Assembly (NCBI RefSeq): GCF_000685155.1
Contig: NZ_JMIY01000007.1
Location: 40,421 to 72,644 of the forward strand
Length of the DNA stretch: 32,224 nt
Source of the DNA: Candidatus Methanoperedens nitratireducens
Lineage (GTDB): Archaea > Halobacteriota > Methanosarcinia > Methanosarcinales > Methanoperedenaceae
Reading direction: 5' to 3'
Part shown: piece after piece, positions 1 to 7,118 of the stretch
How the letters are laid out: each line of letters starts with the position of its first letter
Position numbering within the stretch: position 1 is the stretch's first letter
Notes under the pieces: model-generated
What the model was told of the DNA's origin: nothing
Databases searched by the model: none
The model's input: only the letters and a program-made list of their open reading frames with translations
Translations under genes and position numbers: made by a program

Positions 1-39
1 TGTTGTCATTACCCCACATTACCCTACATTGTAATTCTT

Positions 40-286
40 CTACTTTTCGGATAGGCTCTTAGCTAGAACAACAGACCGCATTCTCGCATCATCAAGCCCT
101 CTGTGCATATTTTCATATTGACCAAGTAAACTTGCATTAGTTTCTGTAAACAGCCCGTCTGGACCAAAACCTATATTAGCCGGAGCCTGTCCGTCCTGGA
201 AGAAAATCAATCTTTCGTGCCCGTGAGACTATATTATCTCTCTTTGCCTCGGGTGTTTTGGCTGCTATCCCGATTCTTTCGTTCAT
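40..286 (-). pseudogene. decayed eCIS cargo remnant (leader plus toxin C-terminal scrap)
   Basis: Two adjoining minus-strand reading frames that together look like a collapsed cargo gene. The first (286 down to 176) has a good ribosome site (CCAGGAGATACAGG before ATG) and begins MNERIGIAAKTPEAKRDN, which matches the leader of the intact cargo proteins (for example MAERALTAKTTDIKRD at 7077); it stops after 36 residues. The second frame (228 down to 40) is open for 62 residues, has no start of its own, and reads as a coherent protein end with the motifs FFQDGQAPANIGFGPDGLF and GLDDARMRSVV before its stop. The two frames overlap at 176-228. The central region (including DUF4157, if it was ever there) is missing, so deletion plus frameshift is the simplest explanation. 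What the C-terminal scrap did is unknown. Confidence 0.6.
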
Positions 287-305
287 CCTGTATCTCCTGG
301 ATATC

Positions 306-704
306 TTATCCTTTACCATCTTTCTCACTGGCAGCATCCTCTTCTATGATATCGGTAATGTCGTTAATTGATGGAGCCACGAGTCCCTGGCCTTTTGTGG
401 GCATCCGGCGGTGAATGGTGCCGGTTACGCGAACCATTTTCCCGTCAAACCGCGTCCGCTCTTTAAGAGGACGCTTTGCCTCGTCAGTATTATATGATTC
501 CATATATACCCTGGTACCGTCTTTAAGAGAGATAATTGCGTATTCCGCAGGTGGTGTCCCCTTATTAACCGCTTTTGTCGGCATCGGGACTGCCTGGTAC
601 CGGCCGTAGACCACCACATGCTGACCGTCATATGCCTCTATTTCAGATCGGTCTGTCACTGCCTTCTGTTTATCGTAGTTCTGTGTTTGAGGCATACTGA
701 TCAT
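306..704 (-). CDS. OB-fold-like partner protein coupled to the distal cargo gene
   Basis: A 132-residue soluble protein that I do not recognise as a named family. Alternating hydrophobic stretches (GQHVVVYGRY, EYAIISLKDGTRVYME, FDGKMVRVTGTIHRR, LVAPSINDITDI) suggest a small five-stranded barrel of OB-fold type, followed by an acidic/charged tail. It has no signal peptide or membrane segment. Its ATG overlaps the TGA of the upstream effector gene (ATGA), so the two are almost certainly translationally coupled. That arrangement fits a cognate immunity protein, or a chaperone/adaptor that loads the effector into the particle; sequence alone does not decide between them. It is the last intact gene of the long minus-strand array. 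The remnant cargo gene follows directly downstream, starting 20 bases past its stop. Confidence 0.75.
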   Translation of the reverse strand: MISMPQTQNYDKQKAVTDRSEIEAYDGQHVVVYGRYQAVPMPTKAVNKGTPPAEYAIISLKDGTRVYMESYNTDEAKRPLKERTRFDGKMVRVTGTIHRRMPTKGQGLVAPSINDITDIIEEDAASEKDGKG

Positions 705-2611
705 CTCAACTCGAATAAGCTATTAAGAATCCATCCGGTTTTTCCCATATGTGCTCCTGATGTCACCTCTACCTTGCGCCAGTTCACTCCCTTCCTGATA
801 ACCTTTAATTCAGTATCTTTAGGAAGCCTGGCGATTAAAGTAGAGCCGGGGTTGGCTGGATCGCCAACGAAATGAACCCCTTCTGAGCTTGTCTTTCCCA
901 GCAATAACTTCTCAGGCTGGGTCACCATGGTGGTATATTTATCACCGTGTCCGTATGCGCCGTGGACATTATGAAAAGACTGTCCCTTTGAATATGGCCC
1001 ATACATCCAGAAGAACCATGAAGAGGCATTCCTTCCAGGGCCCGGATAATTTTCCAGGGTTACATAATCCGGGTCACCCGTCAGGATGACCCCGGCAAAA
1101 TGAAAGTTCCAGTCATCCGGTGAGGTTGGTGTCCACCCGGGCATATCAGATTCTGTATTAATAGCAATTCCCTGTCCTACCTGTGGCTTTGCATATTTAT
1201 TGATTCCGTATTTCTTATCAAACTTATCTTTTTTTGAAGCTGAGAGGTCGTCATATTTCTTTAGCGCCTCGGCACGGGTCAATCCTGCTCCAAATTCTCT
1301 CTTGAATATCTCCTCAGACCATCTATCAGGTGTGGTGTAGGGATTCCCGTGATAAAGCTGGCCTGCGGTATAACTTTCAACTCCCTTTGTCTTGGTTACC
1401 GCAACAAATTTATCCGCACCACCAGGTATTCCCATTACCTGCCTGGCAGTTGTTCCGCAATCTGCCGTTAAGCCCGCGTGCCCGCCCCCAACCCTGTTCT
1501 CGACCTCTACTTCTTTCAAAGTAATCGTTGCACCGGCTCCTTTCCTTTTTGGAGCCTTACCAGAGATCGTATCTGCTCCTTCGATCAATTTAATTTTAGA
1601 ATCCTGAGACTTAAGAATACCTTCTGCTGTCTTGATCTTATCCGGCGTACTCCATGCCCTGTTTGCCCTACCGTGGCTCAGGTTCTTAACTGCCATGGTG
1701 CCATCATCAGAGACCATGAGAGGGTCATTTGATGGATCAACCCAGCCCAGTGAACCTCCGGCAATCTGGGACGCTGAATCATAATCAGTGTAGCGCTGGA
1801 TGCGCTGTGCGCCAGAAGAAACTGCATCTTTGTTCATGTTATCATATCCCCCTTGCTGTACCACATGCGTAAGCTCATGCGCCAGCAATCGCTTTCCTCC
1901 TGCGGTCTGCGGAGCATACTGTCCCCTCCCGAACACCACATCCCGTCCCACCGTAAACGCCCGCGCATTCACCATCCGCGCCGAGTCTGCTGCCTGCGCA
2001 TCAGTATGAATCCTCACCCCGCTGAAGTCGTAACCGAAGTGCGGCTCATAAATAGCACGGACAGATTCGGGCAAAGGCTGGCCGCCACCCCTGATTGCCT
2101 GGATACGAGATTCAATATTATAAGTGGTATCTAAGGTTGTATCATCCATCTTCTTTGCCTGGAGATATTCTTCCTCTTCTTCCTCTGCAGGCTGTTTTCT
2201 GAGTATATCTTCCTCTTCTTCGACCGGTTGCTTCTGTAATTTCTCTTCATCCTCTATCGGCTGTTTTCGCAATTCATTCTCTTCACACTCCTGGCACTGC
2301 CGCTGGATATGTATTTTATCTCCAGGTCTGCTTACGGCACACGGCTCCGGCATCCGCATCACGGAATCCGCCATCCTGTCCGCCTCCTGCTCATATTTAT
2401 CACCGGGCTGACCGATTCGAAGCTTGGCCTGAAGAGTCCCTGATTTGATAAGCCTCTGAACTGCCTGGTTGCCGAAGGTTCTTTGAAGTAACAGAACGCG
2501 ATCAACAGGCGACGTTATGGATTGAGAGAGACCATGTTTTCGTTTCTTAGAGGCTGAGATCTTTTTTTTTGCCTCAGTTGTTCGTATAGTTAATATAGCT
2601 TTTTTACCCAT
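701..2611 (-). CDS. eCIS cargo: leader + DUF4157 + Cys/His peptidase-like domain + SH3-like tail
   Basis: A 636-residue effector candidate. Residues 1-90 are the shared cargo leader (SPVDRVLLLQRTFGNQAVQRL, then an EQEADRMADSVM helix). A CQEC motif lies at 106-109, followed by an acidic linker with three KQP-plus-Glu repeats (115-150). Residues 172-255 are the DUF4157 module: GGGQPLPESVR, FGYDFSGVRIHTD, and HELTH at 245-249, a zincin-like HExxH. The C-terminal part has a Cys in ADCGTTARQVMG (Cys385), His in WNFHFAGVI (His504) and YVTLENY after it, a Cys-His-polar order seen in papain-like/NlpC-P60 hydrolases; this assignment is inference. Residues ~575-636 read as an SH3-like domain ending GKTGWILNSLFELR. 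The ATG is preceded by AAAGGAGATAAGAG. The next gene overlaps its stop codon. The target is likely a cell-wall or protein substrate in another microbe, but this is not shown. Confidence 0.85.
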   Translation of the reverse strand: MGKKAILTIRTTEAKKKISASKKRKHGLSQSITSPVDRVLLLQRTFGNQAVQRLIKSGTLQAKLRIGQPGDKYEQEADRMADSVMRMPEPCAVSRPGDKIHIQRQCQECEENELRKQPIEDEEKLQKQPVEEEEDILRKQPAEEEEEEYLQAKKMDDTTLDTTYNIESRIQAIRGGGQPLPESVRAIYEPHFGYDFSGVRIHTDAQAADSARMVNARAFTVGRDVVFGRGQYAPQTAGGKRLLAHELTHVVQQGGYDNMNKDAVSSGAQRIQRYTDYDSASQIAGGSLGWVDPSNDPLMVSDDGTMAVKNLSHGRANRAWSTPDKIKTAEGILKSQDSKIKLIEGADTISGKAPKRKGAGATITLKEVEVENRVGGGHAGLTADCGTTARQVMGIPGGADKFVAVTKTKGVESYTAGQLYHGNPYTTPDRWSEEIFKREFGAGLTRAEALKKYDDLSASKKDKFDKKYGINKYAKPQVGQGIAINTESDMPGWTPTSPDDWNFHFAGVILTGDPDYVTLENYPGPGRNASSWFFWMYGPYSKGQSFHNVHGAYGHGDKYTTMVTQPEKLLLGKTSSEGVHFVGDPANPGSTLIARLPKDTELKVIRKGVNWRKVEVTSGAHMGKTGWILNSLFELR

Positions 2612-2708
2612 CTCTTATCTCCTTTCTTTTTTTACTTTTATTGTTAACTCTAAGAATTTTATCTGCTATAAGAGCACCGCTATCAAGATGTTTTTTCTTC
2701 GCAGGCAT
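2604..2708 (-). CDS. possible 34-residue Lys-rich mini-ORF ahead of the distal cargo gene
   Basis: An ATG-initiated minus-strand frame in the 166-base gap between two cargo genes. It begins MPAKKKHLDSGALIADKIL, continues Lys/Arg-rich, and stops inside the start region of the next cargo gene (ATGGGTAA overlap). No good ribosome site precedes it. It could be a coupling leader peptide or chance; SGALIADK faintly recalls the SGALQAKLRI stretch of the cargo leaders. The upstream part of the gap also contains a short Lys/Glu-rich open stretch (PEAKSQNSAPQARSES then stop). I rate it weak. Confidence 0.2.
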   Translation of the reverse strand: MPAKKKHLDSGALIADKILRVNNKSKKRKEIRDG

Positions 2709-2777
2709 TTGTTGGTTACGATTCAGATCTGGCTTGAGGAGCTGAATTTTGACTCTTTGCCTCAGGCTTCTTATCTG

Positions 2778-4661
2778 CTAGAACATCCTGGGATACCAAT
2801 GTACTATGAATGCACGACCACTATATGGTAAAGGACAAGTCGGGCTGCAATTTGTCCTATCCCCAGCAGGTTGGGCTGCCGCAGGCCATCCTCGATAGCC
2901 AGAGCGCGCCCAATTCTGTGAAGGTATAAAATTGGCAACGGGAGTTGCCAATCCTGTGAAACCTGTGCCTTTATACTTATTAATCAAGTCTAACATCTCG
3001 CTTTCTGTAAAATCAGAAGCTTTGGCGGAGCCAATGGAGGCAAAGTGTGCGTGACACAATTTGCACATAACACCGAAGATGACATAGTTGGCTGATCCAG
3101 CGTAGTGGCAGTCAGGACCGACTTTAACAGAGGAACCACAGCGCGGAGTTGCACGTGCCGAGGCACAGCTCGGGCGGTATGTAAGAATCCATGCGTTATT
3201 GTGCAAATCAACGATATCCCAGGCGAATCCACCAGTTAATAAAGACGTCAAATTGTTGCAGACATCGGTCTTTTCGCTCGGTGACCATCCAGCAAACGTT
3301 GTCTTAGTTTTGCTCACTGCATTACTAATTTGCGTTGTGACATCTGGGCCGCAAACAAATAGAGGCGACGGTGTTGGCGGTAACGGTATGGGTGTCGGCG
3401 GTGGAGGAGGTGGTGTCGTTCCACCGCTTCCCATGGCCTCAAGTCGAGGCCATGTCTTGTCCCCTATTTTCCCGTCAGAATTGAGACCGCCATCACAGAG
3501 TTGGAACATGACCGTTGCTCGTTTGGTATCATCACCGAACCAGCAATCAACCTTCAACCTTGTCGGCAAGCTCTGACGCTCTGCCTCAATGCGCTGGGGA
3601 TTCCCAGCACAGCCAATCTGATCTCCTGTGCCGGTTTTCGTGTTGTCGTATCTGCGCAGAAATTCGTTCAACAATCTTTGCGCGTGCCCCACGGCCGGCC
3701 GTTTTGACCGTAAGTTTTCATCCACCCCTCGTTGGCGTGCCTCTAGGTAATGGTAGATGAGAGGCTGTCCTGGTTCCTGATTGGCCGGCCCTCGAGTTCC
3801 GCATTCATCTGCCTGACGCTGAAGACCAAGCGCTTGAAGCCGACCAGTCACCTGTGGCAAACCCACCGTGCACGTTTCTATCATGCGCATCGTCTGCAAA
3901 TCGGCTTCGCGTTCCAGTTGTGTCTCACCAGGCTGCTCCATCAGCCCCAGGCGTTGTATTCCACTAGCTGCTCCACTTTGTTGCATCACGTGAGTCAGCT
4001 CGTGGGCAATCAGGCGTTTCCCGGCAGTTTTGTCAGGTGCATACTGCCCTGCTCCGAAAACGATGTCGCGGCCGACCGTATACGCCAGCGCGTTCACCGC
4101 ACTCGCCGACTCAGCCGCCTTCGCATCCACATGCACCCTCGTCTGGCTGAAGTCGTGCCCGAAGCGCGGTTCGAAGAAATCACGCACGGATTCAGGCAGT
4201 GGTTGACCGCCGCCTCTGATAGAATTGATATCTGCATCTAAACCCGGCGTTATTTCAGGAATCAATCCCGGAACTTCTTTAGGCTGCAGTACTTCTTCCT
4301 TTTCCGACAGGCGGTGATCTGTACATTTCGGACACGCGCGCTGGACAGGATTATCCGAGCCCTTTCCAGAAACTTCCGTGTTTTCAGAGACCTTTGTCTC
4401 TGCCATACTCATCACCTGTTCCGCCACCCTGTCAGCCTCCTGCTCGTAGATGTCGCCGGGCGCGCCTATCCTGAGCCTGGCCTGCAGCGCCCCGGATTTC
4501 ATGAGCCTCTGTACAGCCCTGTTACCGATGGTTCTCTGGAGGAACAGGATGCGCTCAACGGGTGAGCCTGTTGATGGAGAGTGCTCAGCCTTTTGCGTGC
4601 GGGAAGCTGAAATCTCTTTCTTTGCTTCAGTAGTTTTGGCAGCAAGTGCTCTCTCAGTCAA
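2778..4661 (-). CDS. eCIS cargo: leader + DUF4157 + peptidoglycan-binding domain + Cys-rich domain
   Basis: A 627-residue effector candidate. The leader (1-90) is nearly identical in places to that of the 6232-7077 protein. CPKC lies at 110-113; DUF4157 spans about 147-230 with HELTH at 220-224. A second EREAD-type helix (249-260) follows. Residues 323-409 fit a PG_binding_1 domain: AQRLLNEFL, then LKVDCWFGDDTKRATVMFQ and GLNSDGKIGDKTWPRL. A proline-rich linker (412-434) leads to a C-terminal domain of about 190 residues with nine cysteines (437, 468, 499, 508, 518, 533, 536, 605, 609) and the segment DLHNNAWILTYRP. I do not recognise that domain's activity. The start is TTG with GGAGATTCCAA upstream, fixed by alignment of MTERALAAKTTEAKK with MAERALTAKTTDIKR. 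Peptidoglycan binding implies a bacterial target, since archaea lack murein (inference). Confidence 0.85.
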   Translation of the reverse strand: MTERALAAKTTEAKKEISASRTQKAEHSPSTGSPVERILFLQRTIGNRAVQRLMKSGALQARLRIGAPGDIYEQEADRVAEQVMSMAETKVSENTEVSGKGSDNPVQRACPKCTDHRLSEKEEVLQPKEVPGLIPEITPGLDADINSIRGGGQPLPESVRDFFEPRFGHDFSQTRVHVDAKAAESASAVNALAYTVGRDIVFGAGQYAPDKTAGKRLIAHELTHVMQQSGAASGIQRLGLMEQPGETQLEREADLQTMRMIETCTVGLPQVTGRLQALGLQRQADECGTRGPANQEPGQPLIYHYLEARQRGVDENLRSKRPAVGHAQRLLNEFLRRYDNTKTGTGDQIGCAGNPQRIEAERQSLPTRLKVDCWFGDDTKRATVMFQLCDGGLNSDGKIGDKTWPRLEAMGSGGTTPPPPPPTPIPLPPTPSPLFVCGPDVTTQISNAVSKTKTTFAGWSPSEKTDVCNNLTSLLTGGFAWDIVDLHNNAWILTYRPSCASARATPRCGSSVKVGPDCHYAGSANYVIFGVMCKLCHAHFASIGSAKASDFTESEMLDLINKYKGTGFTGLATPVANFIPSQNWARSGYRGWPAAAQPAGDRTNCSPTCPLPYSGRAFIVHWYPRMF

Positions 4662-4731
4662 TTGGAATCTCCTCTATAGTATTAATGTAATGTCCACTAA
4701 TCTCATGGGATAATCAGAAATCTCACCTTAA

Positions 4732-4896
4732 AGTCGGCTATGAACTACAGTTCATAGATAACAATGAAAAAGACGATTAACAACGAACTCAAAACGAACT
4801 TAAACGAACTCATCAACCCGAGTTCGTATCGAGTTCGTACCAGTTCGTTGTTTATATTATCTGAACCACATCGAGTCTAAGATGCGATATAATTGA
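4732..4896 (+). repeat. dispersed ~165-bp structured repeat, copy 1
   Basis: This block recurs at 31998-32162 in the same orientation with only scattered differences. It starts with a short hairpin: CTATGAACT (4738-4746), a 2-base loop, then AGTTCATAG (4749-4757). Next comes a larger palindromic unit at 4779-4852: three ACGAACT boxes starting at 4783, 4794 and 4804, and three AGTTCGT boxes starting at 4821, 4832 and 4842. Spacings are 11 and 10 bases on both sides, and the outermost arms extend to 11 bp (AACAACGAACT / AGTTCGTTGTT). It sits between the stop of one cargo gene (4946) and the start of the next (4661), filling most of that 284-base gap. It could be a MITE-like element, a structured RNA or a phased operator. 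No open reading frame is evident. Confidence 0.85.
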
Positions 4897-4945
4897 ACTT
4901 TTTCATACCAGAGCGCAAAGTTTTCCCTATTAAAATAAATATTTA

Positions 4946-6196
4946 TTATTTTTGTGGAGAATTCAACTCTTCCCTGGCTATATCTCCAGGCGGCCTTACA
5001 TATTGGATTAATCCCTGGCTATGAAGCCAATCTATTAATTGAAGCAGGGACAATGTTCCGATATCGGACGCACGAACATGTAGAACATTCGGGTTATGGC
5101 TTCTTAATGCTTGATTTATATCTTCTGTAATTTCGTCTATTAATCCTGGAATTGGAAAACTATCCAATCTACGTGTTATATTGGCTAACAATCCATTAAG
5201 ATTCTGATTCCAGGATATAGAGGATAAAATACCTCCAATTACGTTTAAATGCCTGATGGACCTTGAGGGCAAGCCCTGGAATCTCCAATTTATTGGATCA
5301 ACGGTAGCCCTCGCAGATAGAATTCCTGACACTATTACCTGCCCCAATGCATCAGTAATTGAGCCTGCAATATTACCAGCGGTTTGTACAACTCTGATAG
5401 CTCCTGCAATGGCCTGGGTAATATCGTATACTCTTGAGGTTATAAAAGCGTCAGGACCGGCATACAATATGCCCCCTGTATCCCGTAGAGTATGGGATAC
5501 AGGGCTGTCATCTGAATCATACTGGTTAGGAGTACCTCTGCAACCGGCATAAGGGTGATTCTGGTCAACCAGGGTTCCCGAATGGTCATAAAAACATTCA
5601 TTTTGCGGATCATCTGGTGTTGGAATACGATTTTCAAGAATTCCTCTGAACCCGCAGTGGAATACATTTGGATTGCCATGATATCTTTGCCAGCCCGAAG
5701 GAACAGGATCAGGCCAGCTTGGAGGACATGCCTGTATTCTTTGAATAGTAGGATTAGTTGTACTCTGCTGTATCACATGCGTCAGCTCATGTGCCAGCAA
5801 ACGCTTACCTGCGCTTGTCTGGGGCTGGTACTGACCCGCTCCAAAAACTATATCTTTGCCAACAGTATAAGCCAAAGCATTGATAGAGCCTGCTGATTCC
5901 TCTGCCTTTTGACCCAAATGCACTCTCACCCCGCTGAAGTCGTAACCGAAACGCGGCTCAAAATAAGCTCGCACAGGTTCAGGCAAAGGCTGGCCGATCC
6001 TGAGATTTGCCTGCAATTTTCCTGATTGGATCAATCTCTGAACAACTTGATTGCCAGCAGTTTGTTGGATAAATAAGATGCGGTCAGCAGGAGAATTTAC
6101 ATTTGGCTGAGATATTCTGGTCCTTCGTACCTGAGAACACGATTTTTCTCGTTTTGCTTGAGGTCTTTCGGCATGTAGACTTATCAAATTTCCCAG
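4946..6196 (-). CDS. eCIS cargo: short leader + DUF4157 + unidentified C-terminal domain
   Basis: An effector candidate of 416 residues from the start chosen here, a CTG at 6194-6196. The reason is homology: AAAGGTGATAAAATCTGGGAAA matches AAAGGTGATATTATATGGGAAA at the 7119-8600 gene, and the resulting protein start (xGNLISLHAERPQAKREK) aligns with MGKIAVLHARKTEAKKN. A TTG at 6185-6187 is the first canonical alternative. The leader runs directly into DUF4157, skipping the EQEAD helix, CxxC and acidic linker. In the TTG-start numbering DUF4157 spans ~66-145 with HELTH at 133-137. Residues 165-250 contain YHGNPNVFHCGFRGILENR, NECFYD and HPYAGCRGTPNQYD. Residues 253-350 are rich in Ala/Gly/Ile/Leu (AIAGAIRVVQTAGNIAG), suggesting amphipathic helices, possibly membrane-active. 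No family is recognised for this part. Confidence 0.8.
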   Translation of the reverse strand: MGNLISLHAERPQAKREKSCSQVRRTRISQPNVNSPADRILFIQQTAGNQVVQRLIQSGKLQANLRIGQPLPEPVRAYFEPRFGYDFSGVRVHLGQKAEESAGSINALAYTVGKDIVFGAGQYQPQTSAGKRLLAHELTHVIQQSTTNPTIQRIQACPPSWPDPVPSGWQRYHGNPNVFHCGFRGILENRIPTPDDPQNECFYDHSGTLVDQNHPYAGCRGTPNQYDSDDSPVSHTLRDTGGILYAGPDAFITSRVYDITQAIAGAIRVVQTAGNIAGSITDALGQVIVSGILSARATVDPINWRFQGLPSRSIRHLNVIGGILSSISWNQNLNGLLANITRRLDSFPIPGLIDEITEDINQALRSHNPNVLHVRASDIGTLSLLQLIDWLHSQGLIQYVRPPGDIAREELNSPQK

Positions 6197-6231
6197 ATTT
6201 TATCACCTTTCTATTTTTTATTACAAATCAT

Positions 6232-7077
6232 TCAACTGATATCCAGTACAAGCTTCGCCCACGGATCTGCATTAAAGAGGGATCTGGTTGTGCCACCAGG
6301 ACAATCAGATCCGCTGCAATACCCGAAATCGAAATTACAACCATACTTGTGCACCCATTCATGGATGAGACCCATAGATCTCATTCTATTATTCATTGCG
6401 AAGTAAACCGGGTCACATACCCTTATATCTGTAAAAGGTACGCACCAAGCAGACCAACCATATCTATTTGGCACATTACATATGCCACAATCGGATTTTT
6501 GACATTGATATCCTGCCAGTGGCGCTAATACCCTCAGATACCTCAAGTTTAAATTAATCCAGGTAGCAAATGCATTACTGGATGCCTTGAATCGTCTTTC
6601 TAGAGCGTCTTTTACATCGGCTGGACTCGTACCATCATATGAGGCCAGTTTGGAAATAGCTGTATCAAGCATATTTAGAGCTCTGTCATGGTCGGAATCA
6701 ACAATTGTTTCCCAATCACTCCGGCATGGATCACAGGATGGCATAACAGTATTTGGTGATGTTTTGAGCTTTACTTTCATGTTTACGTCTCTATCCGGGT
6801 CTGAAAACTGCAGTTCAGGCATCCGCATCACCTGCTCGGCTACCCTGTCAGCCTCCTGCTCGTAGATGTCGCCGGGCGCGCCTATCCTGAGTTTGGCCTG
6901 CAAAGCGCCCGATTTGATCAGCTTCGAAACCACCTGGTTGCCGATGGTTCTCTGAAGGAACAGGATGCGCTCAACCTGGGAGCCTGCCGATTGAGAGTGC
7001 TCAGCCTTTTGCACGCGGGAAGCTGAAATATCCCTCTTTATATCAGTAGTTTTGGCAGTAAGTGCTCTTTCAGCCAT
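6232..7077 (-). CDS. eCIS cargo: leader fused directly to M35/aspzincin-like metallopeptidase
   Basis: A 281-residue effector candidate. Residues 1-90 are the full cargo leader (VERILFLQRTIGNQVV, GAPGDIYEQEADRVAEQVMRM), but the DUF4157 core (GGGQPLPESVR...HELTH) is absent. After a CDPC motif (115-118) comes a C-terminal domain with LIHEWVHKYGCNFDFGY: HEWVH at 239-243 is an HExxH zinc site, Asp250 is a plausible third ligand, and NADPWAKLV at 269-277 resembles the NADSYAxF end of M35 deuterolysin/peptidyl-Lys metalloendopeptidases. Paired Cys residues (192, 197, 200, 212, 221, 247, 254, 259) suggest disulfides or metal sites. It probably cuts proteins in the target. The ATG is preceded by AAAGGAGATTCCAG. 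Starting codons are near-identical to those of the 2778-4661 gene, pointing to recombination between cargo genes. Confidence 0.85.
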   Translation of the reverse strand: MAERALTAKTTDIKRDISASRVQKAEHSQSAGSQVERILFLQRTIGNQVVSKLIKSGALQAKLRIGAPGDIYEQEADRVAEQVMRMPELQFSDPDRDVNMKVKLKTSPNTVMPSCDPCRSDWETIVDSDHDRALNMLDTAISKLASYDGTSPADVKDALERRFKASSNAFATWINLNLRYLRVLAPLAGYQCQKSDCGICNVPNRYGWSAWCVPFTDIRVCDPVYFAMNNRMRSMGLIHEWVHKYGCNFDFGYCSGSDCPGGTTRSLFNADPWAKLVLDIS

Positions 7078-7118
7078 CTGGAATCTCCTTTAAAAGCTCG
7101 TTGTTTATTACTTTCAGA

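Noticed and set aside
3033-3070. CKLCH in the 2778-4661 protein as a CxxCH haem-binding site
   Set aside because: There is a single motif, no signal peptide, and many other Cys in the domain; a zinc or disulfide role is more likely.
3750-4241. 163-residue plus-strand ORF opposite the cargo gene
   Set aside because: Antisense of the DUF4157 region; no coding motifs.
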